64,000 nt of DNA from Adineta steineri (Eukaryota > Rotifera > Eurotatoria > Adinetida > Adinetidae): contig CAJNOI010000020.1 in assembly GCA_905250115.1 (NCBI GenBank), positions 699,503 to 763,502 on the forward strand, read 5' to 3'. The number at the start of each line of letters is the position of its first letter. Within the stretch, counting starts at the first letter, position 1. The translations under genes were made by a program, and so were the position numbers. The notes beneath the pieces are model-generated. The model was not told where the DNA came from. It ran no database searches and saw nothing but the letters and a program-made list of their open reading frames with translations. Below are positions 58,537 through 64,000 of the stretch, one piece after another.

Positions 58537-60079
58537 TTATTCTCCATCACGACTGCTTCGATATACACGAAGAATATCATCAACTGGAGCTCGACATACG
58601 GGACATTTACATTTAACACCAGTAGGTGCTGCTGTTTCTTGAAGTTGTAATCCACACATATAGCAAACACAAAGATGACCACATCGATAAAGAACTGTAT
58701 CAGCAGTTGCAGTTAAACAAATAGTACAATGACCAGCAATCATTGGTTGTGTCGATGAATTCATTGTTGTTGTTGTTGCTGCAGCATTTTGAGCTAAAGC
58801 ACTTGCGACTTCTTGACGTAATGATCTTTGCATATCCATTTGCATTTTAAACATAAGTTGCATCATTTGTTGCATTGAATCAAGACGTGATGTTAATGCA
58901 TCAACATTTGTAGTCGACTATTATTATATTTATAGTTAGAAAATAGATTTTAAATTTGGAAGAGAGTACTTACGATAGTAGAACTAACTCTAGTTGGTTG
59001 AGGAAGAACTGGTGGTAGTGGTCGTACTGTTTGTCCTTCATGCTGAACAGTTGTTCCTTGTTCCAAACGACTCTATATAAATAGGAAAATATGAATTAAT
59101 TTGACTTATTAAATAAATATAAATATCTTACTAAAACATTATGTTCCAAATGTTGACGAAAATCACTTTCTAATGCACTTGTAACTAATTGTCGATGTAC
59201 AAGATCACTAATTTCTACGACAATTGTTTCACGTTGTAATTGTGTTATTGTATGCCATGCATCTAATTCACGTTCTTGTCTATAAAATTAATTAATTTAG
59301 ATTATTAAATAATTTTTCGAAATAAAATACCTTTGAATATTCAATGGTGTTTGTAGAACAGGAGCTGGAGGGATAGCCTGTGTGGGTCGTGGAAGTTGTT
59401 GCTGAATAGGAGGTGTAGGAATTGTTCGTGTGACATTTGAACGTAATTGTTGGGCAGCAGTTAGTAATGCAGCTGGTGTGATTGGAGGACGTTGCTGTTG
59501 AACAACGACTGGAGTTCGGACTTGTTGTACTGGAGGACCACCCATCGATTGTCGAATAGTATTTTCAAGATCTTGTCGAAAGGCAGCACTACCTAATGCA
59601 GCTGATACACATCGACGACTTGTTAATGCATTAATATCAGCCATATGAGCACTAGGCACTGGTGGTCGTGTTGATGGTGCTCTAACGACTTGTTGACTTT
59701 CTTGAATATCATTAAGAAATGATTCAATTCGTTCTCGATTAGGTTGTCCAGTAACTGGTCGATCACCTAAACGTAAATTACGTAATTCAAACATGACTTC
59801 AGTACGTTGTCGTTCAATAAATCTTGTAAATGCATCAGCTTCAACTTCAAGTGCTGAACGAGCTATATCTGCTTCACTTCTTGAACTTGAACTACATTCA
59901 GATTCATAACCATTTTCATCAACTGTTTGTATCATAGGTTGATCTAAATAGTTCAATGTAAAATATTTATATATTATATATTTCATTTCACTACCTTTCG
60001 TGCTAACTACAACTTCACTATCTTCAACTCCACCAGTTGCCATATTTAAATCTGTAGAATTAACAATTTCGTCCGCCAT
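58537..60079 (-). CDS. RING-finger E3 ligase, C-terminal C3HC4
   Basis: Five exons on the minus strand: 59995-60079, 59331-59943, 59132-59279, 58974-59072, 58537-58917; 441 aa. The intron 59944-59994 is 51 nt, so the frame also reads through it. A long Gln/Pro-rich, probably disordered region with a helical EVEADAFTRFIERQRTEV stretch comes first. A Met/Gln-rich coiled coil (SMQQMMQLMFKMQMDMQ) then precedes a C-terminal RING: CTICLTATADTVLYRCGH, CVCYMCG, CPVCRAPV. The RING at the extreme C-terminus resembles neuralized- and IAP-type RING-HC ligases. A ubiquitin ligase is inferred; the subfamily is unknown. Confidence 0.82.
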
Positions 60080-60732
60080 TTATTATCGATGAGTAATTTA
60101 GCAGTTTTTATACACACACACTATGTAAAAAAAGAATAAGAAACTACATATTTATAGGTGCAGTATTGCATAAGTCGTAACTAATACAAAAGGTGAGTCA
60201 CTGGTTGTTTTTTTGCAATCGACGTCTTCTTCATTTACACATTAATAAAAACTCAAAATATTGGCATATGATTCATACACTCGTGTCAACTCATAGAGAA
60301 AAGAAAAAAAAGTATACTAAAGGTCACAAGATTTTTGTATGATATTTATATGATGAGTCAAAATGCAAACTAATTTATCAGATAATAATCTAAAACATAT
60401 GTATATTGCACATGATTACAAAGAATTCTTTTTTCGTAAATATTTACTAATAGATGACTGTTGTTGACAAGAATATTAACAAAAAAATCTTTAGATCTAC
60501 ATGACGTAATTATTTGAGATAAAAATTATTGTATAGTTTGAAGAGAAAAAGAAGGCATACTAGATGTTATAATATTCTTGATAAATGTCAAGATAAAAAG
60601 ATGATTTAATTTTTGAATAAAGATATAATCATATTTTTTATTATTATTCAAATCACTAAAATAAAATGCAAAGCTTTCAAATATTATAAAAAAAACAAAA
60701 TGTTTGTATTAAGTCATCATGAAATATTGAAA
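60080..60732. other. Intergenic, nothing evident
   Basis: Promoter side of the RING gene and 3' flank of allantoicase, both minus strand. AT-rich. Confidence 0.5.
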
Positions 60733-61731
60733 TTATTCAACTCGACCAAAGGCACGCACTCGAGAAAGACCACCATCAGGAATGATATTAACTCGTAGAT
60801 GAGTAATTGGACCAAGGTCAATAATTTGTTCTTTATCATATGTATGAATAGCGTCCATGGTTAATTTTTGTTCAGGTAATAATGTTTGCCAAAACATTGA
60901 TTGAGTAACTAATGATTTACTATTATCTACTGTAACATCAGCTCCTTGAATTATGCATTTATCAGGGTAATTACCTTTATAATGAGCAGTATCAAGTATA
61001 ATACGTGATATTCTTCCACGTTTACCTAATGCAAGTATACACCATTCATTACCAGGTACACGTCTTCGTCGAGTTTCCCATCCATCACCCATATTAATAC
61101 CTCGTCCAGGACGTAATAAAGACCAAGGATTTCCATAATGTTCATCACTAGCTGCTACAGCACGGCCACCATTTTCAAGAGCTAATAAATCAATTTCATC
61201 ATTAAATCGATCTTCTGATGGTTGAACTACACCATAAATACGAAGTCGAGCTATACCACCATCTGGATAAATATTTAAACGAACATGAGTCCAATGACCT
61301 TCAACTTTAACTGCATGGTAATGATGAGCACTTGGACCTAATGTAACTGTATGTAAAATTTCTTGCCAATTATCTGGTTTTTCTCCTTTAGCAATACAGC
61401 ATGCATCAATAGATGCTGCTACGGGATAGTTTCCAGTAAAATGACTTGTATCAATATCAACACCAACAATTTTTCCTGCTAAACCTAATTGTACAATACA
61501 ACAATCATAACCAGCGACACGTTTTCGACGACTTTCCCATCCTTCCATATATTGACCATGATCATCAAATTTTCCTGGATGAAAAACAGCTGGTTTAGGA
61601 TCAAGCATACGAATTGCTGGAGCAAAAAATTCATCAGTAACAGAAATAATCTGAGTACCAACACGCTCATCAGCAAGATTTACATAGGTTGATGCAAGGA
61701 CTTGATCAAATGTTTGTGATGTAGTAGACAT
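60733..61731 (-). CDS. ALLC: Allantoicase
   Basis: Single exon, 332 aa, the normal family length. Two homologous jelly-roll halves are visible: GWESRRKRVAG..CCIVQLG..GKIVGVDIDTSHFTGNYP in the first and GWETRRRRVPG..WCILALG..GRISRIILDTAHYKGNYP in the second, each ending with H.R.NI.PDGG..R.R..G. The enzyme splits allantoate to ureidoglycolate and urea in purine breakdown. No signal peptide. It is intronless in a stretch where neighbours have 3-13 exons, so retro-copying or gene transfer is possible, though animals outside mammals commonly have this gene. Confidence 0.95.
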   Translation of the reverse strand: MSTTSQTFDQVLASTYVNLADERVGTQIISVTDEFFAPAIRMLDPKPAVFHPGKFDDHGQYMEGWESRRKRVAGYDCCIVQLGLAGKIVGVDIDTSHFTGNYPVAASIDACCIAKGEKPDNWQEILHTVTLGPSAHHYHAVKVEGHWTHVRLNIYPDGGIARLRIYGVVQPSEDRFNDEIDLLALENGGRAVAASDEHYGNPWSLLRPGRGINMGDGWETRRRRVPGNEWCILALGKRGRISRIILDTAHYKGNYPDKCIIQGADVTVDNSKSLVTQSMFWQTLLPEQKLTMDAIHTYDKEQIIDLGPITHLRVNIIPDGGLSRVRAFGRVE

Positions 61732-63363
61732 GATAGTATCCTTACGAATGCAAATATCTAAAATAAATTTCGTATTATAGAATACATAGCCATAAGACTA
61801 TGTGCACCCAGAGAGATATAATGAATTAATTAGTACATAGTAAGTTATATCATAACTTAATAGTAGTTTTACTTTATTACATTCAAAAAGAAGTATAAAA
61901 TATGTATTTATAGTTGCACGTGTATAAAAAAAATTAACCAGATAGAGCTTCGAAGAAAATAATTGAATTTTTGTTTCATTGTATTTACTGAAAATTGTAT
62001 GATGTCAGCGCTTTTCTTTCTATTGATTAACTATAAAACAAAAAATACTATATTTTTTCTGATATACGAATTGAAAAAGTGAATAATCAGCACTCAGTTC
62101 AAGGTAGTAATCTGTATTAAAATACGATAATTAATCTGTGCTTCAATCTTCCGTGTGCTTTTGGATATTAACGCTAACAAATCAAATGAAATGTGATCTC
62201 ATTTATAGTACAAAAGTATGTAAAACTATGATATAAGTTAATATTTACTAATTAATTCATTATATTTATTTGAGTATACATAACCACTTCCATGATAAAC
62301 AATAGTATATGAAACTTTTCGAGTATCATATTTATCCAAACAGGAGTAAATTATTGTATCATAACATTCAGTGTTCTTCTATGATATAAAAAAAACCTAC
62401 CTTGTTTTGATATCAAATTCAAAATTCTTATATATATATATATATATATATAACATTTGTGAACTTTTACTCTTTTTAGCAACAAAAAAATGTCTCTTAT
62501 CAATCTTTCTTTTTCTTTTATTTATCTCTTTATTACAAAATTCGCTGCGGTCATATATTCTACAATGATTATGTTATCTAATTTTGAATAGAGAACAAGC
62601 AAATGAAGAAAAAAAAACGTATATGTACTTGTAAATAAGATGGAAAGGAAAATAGGATTTATATAAAAATAAATCAACATTTAATTAATTTTTCTATTAA
62701 AAGGTCAGAAAAAAAGAATGTCAAGTTCATGTATTAATTAATTTTCTTGTCGAAATGTTATCGAGATAATGATATGAAAGGATGTTTTGTATAGTATAAC
62801 GAGAAAAATATCAATGATATACACTACATTGATTATTTTTATTCATTAACTCCAAGAAGAATAATATTCTCATATTGAGTAATAGTAATTCCTATTTTAT
62901 TGCATCAAAAACTAATGAATATTAAATTCGCAAGTTTTACTATTCACTTTGAAAATTAAAATGAGACCTATCCGAGTCATTCCCCACAAGTAACAAGCTG
63001 ATCTGTGCGATTTTTGCTTTATCAGAAAAATGCTATTTTCTGAATGCCAAAACTTAATCTGTAAATTTGCAGGTTGTAAAGTCTTTATTCTGTACTCATC
63101 TCTGTTGCTTGCATCTAATCAATGAGTTAAATTTTTGTTTTATTTCCCATAGAAAATCAAAATAGAGTGAATGAATATTTTTGTTTTTGATTTATTATAG
63201 TTTATCAATGAAATACAATATCAACCATTATTTAGAATTATATGATGAAAAATATGAATTAAGATTGTTATATTATTATATTTATTTTTTATATCATTGA
63301 TCTTCTGTAACTTTTTTTTATTATAAAATATTTGTATTAACATATAAGAAAAAGCTCCATATT
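61732..63363. other. Intergenic, (TA)n tract
   Basis: About 1.6 kb AT-rich DNA with a TA microsatellite at about 62431-62451. No exon seen. Confidence 0.55.
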
Positions 63364-64000
63364 TTATGATGATGATGATACTGGTAATTCTTTAGCCATT
63401 GTTTCTGTTAATTTAAATTTTTGTACTTTGCCTGTTGGTGTAGTAAATGGAGCAAATGATTCAATAATTTTAATATATTTTGGTACTTTAAAAAATGCCA
63501 CTCTTGACGATAAGAATTTTCTGACTTCTTCAACATCATCCAATTTTGTACCTGCTTTTGGTTTAATCCATGCACAAAGTACTTCACCATATCGTTTATC
63601 AGGTACACCAAAAACTTGTGCTTCGCCTATACTTGGATGTTCTAAGAGAAAATTTTCAACTTCAACTGGATATACATTAATACCACCGACAATAACCATT
63701 TCTTTTTGACGTGATCGATAATAAACATAACCTAGTTCATCCATAACACCAATATCACCTGTTCTCAACCATCCACAAGGTGTTATTGTTTCACGTGTTT
63801 TTTCTTCATCACCAAAGTAACCTAATAATTAACGAAAAAATAATTTATTTTTAATAAACAAAAACGAATTTACCTCTCATAACATTAAAACCTCGAGAAC
63901 AAATTTCACCTTCTTGTCCGATTGGTAAAATTTGTCCTTTCGGATCTGCTATTTTCATTTCAAGTCGTGGTAATGCTTTTCCAACCGATATATATCGCCG
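63364..64000 (-). CDS. ACSF2: Medium-chain acyl-CoA synthetase, C-terminal part (runs off the window)
   Basis: Two minus-strand exons are visible, 63874-64000 (open at the window edge) and 63364-63821, joined by a 52-nt intron. The C-terminal half of an ANL adenylating enzyme is clear: GEICSRGFNVMRGYFGDEEK, GWLRTGDIG, the hinge YYRSRQKEMVIVGG, NVYPVEVENFL and the catalytic lysine in PTGKVQKFKL. The enzyme makes acyl-CoA from fatty acid, ATP and CoA. The pattern around GFNVMRGYFGD and KVQKFKL fits ACSF2. The terminal SSSS is not a peroxisomal signal, and a mitochondrial targeting peptide would lie beyond the window. Confidence 0.85.

Overview
The window looks like nuclear DNA of a bdelloid rotifer. 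It is AT-rich, most genes carry many short introns of about 47-65 nt with GT..AG ends, and genes lie on both strands with little space between them. Short G-rich/C-rich runs of the GTGTGGG type recur between genes and resemble the TGTGGG-type telomere repeat reported for bdelloids. Ordinary animal genes (ATP13A1, WRAP53, SUMO, GON4L-like, ACSF2-like, neprilysin-like) sit beside genes of unusual or bacterial/protist look (YbaY-like, pentapeptide-repeat, FG-GAP, countin-like). No database search was possible. Family names rest on motifs I can read, and exon models rest on splice signals and on every multi-exon model staying in frame to its stop.

Layout. 0-21 kb is an accessory region: an ankyrin plus arginine ADP-ribosyltransferase gene, a triple TIR-like gene with an in-frame stop, a 3' gene remnant, a very large gene joining a microbial-type PARG domain to arrays of PBZ-like zinc fingers, and a 20-exon gene in which a USP9X-like helical-repeat region runs into two macrodomains and a PARP catalytic domain. 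22-31 kb holds ATP13A1 (with a nested bacterial-looking gene and a MITE in its introns) and WRAP53. 31-36 kb holds three tandem countin-like secreted proteins. 36-39 kb is an M13 metallopeptidase. 40-41.5 kb is a short promoter and micro-ORF between two clusters of CAAGAATC repeats. 42.6-44.5 kb is an ADP-ribosyltransferase plus TPR gene with an assembly gap. 45-51 kb has gene fragments, an FG-GAP gene and a pentapeptide-repeat gene. 52-64 kb is a conventional animal block: GON4L-like, SUMO, a small secreted protein, a RING protein, allantoicase and the 3' part of an acyl-CoA synthetase.

How the genes relate. Five loci (ANK-ART, TIR, PARG-PBZ, USP9X-macro-PARP and ART-TPR) contain domains that write, read, erase or consume NAD-derived ADP-ribose, four of them within the first 21 kb. 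That concentration, the two chimeric architectures and the telomere-like foldback repeats among them are the most notable signals here. Whether the genes act together is inference.
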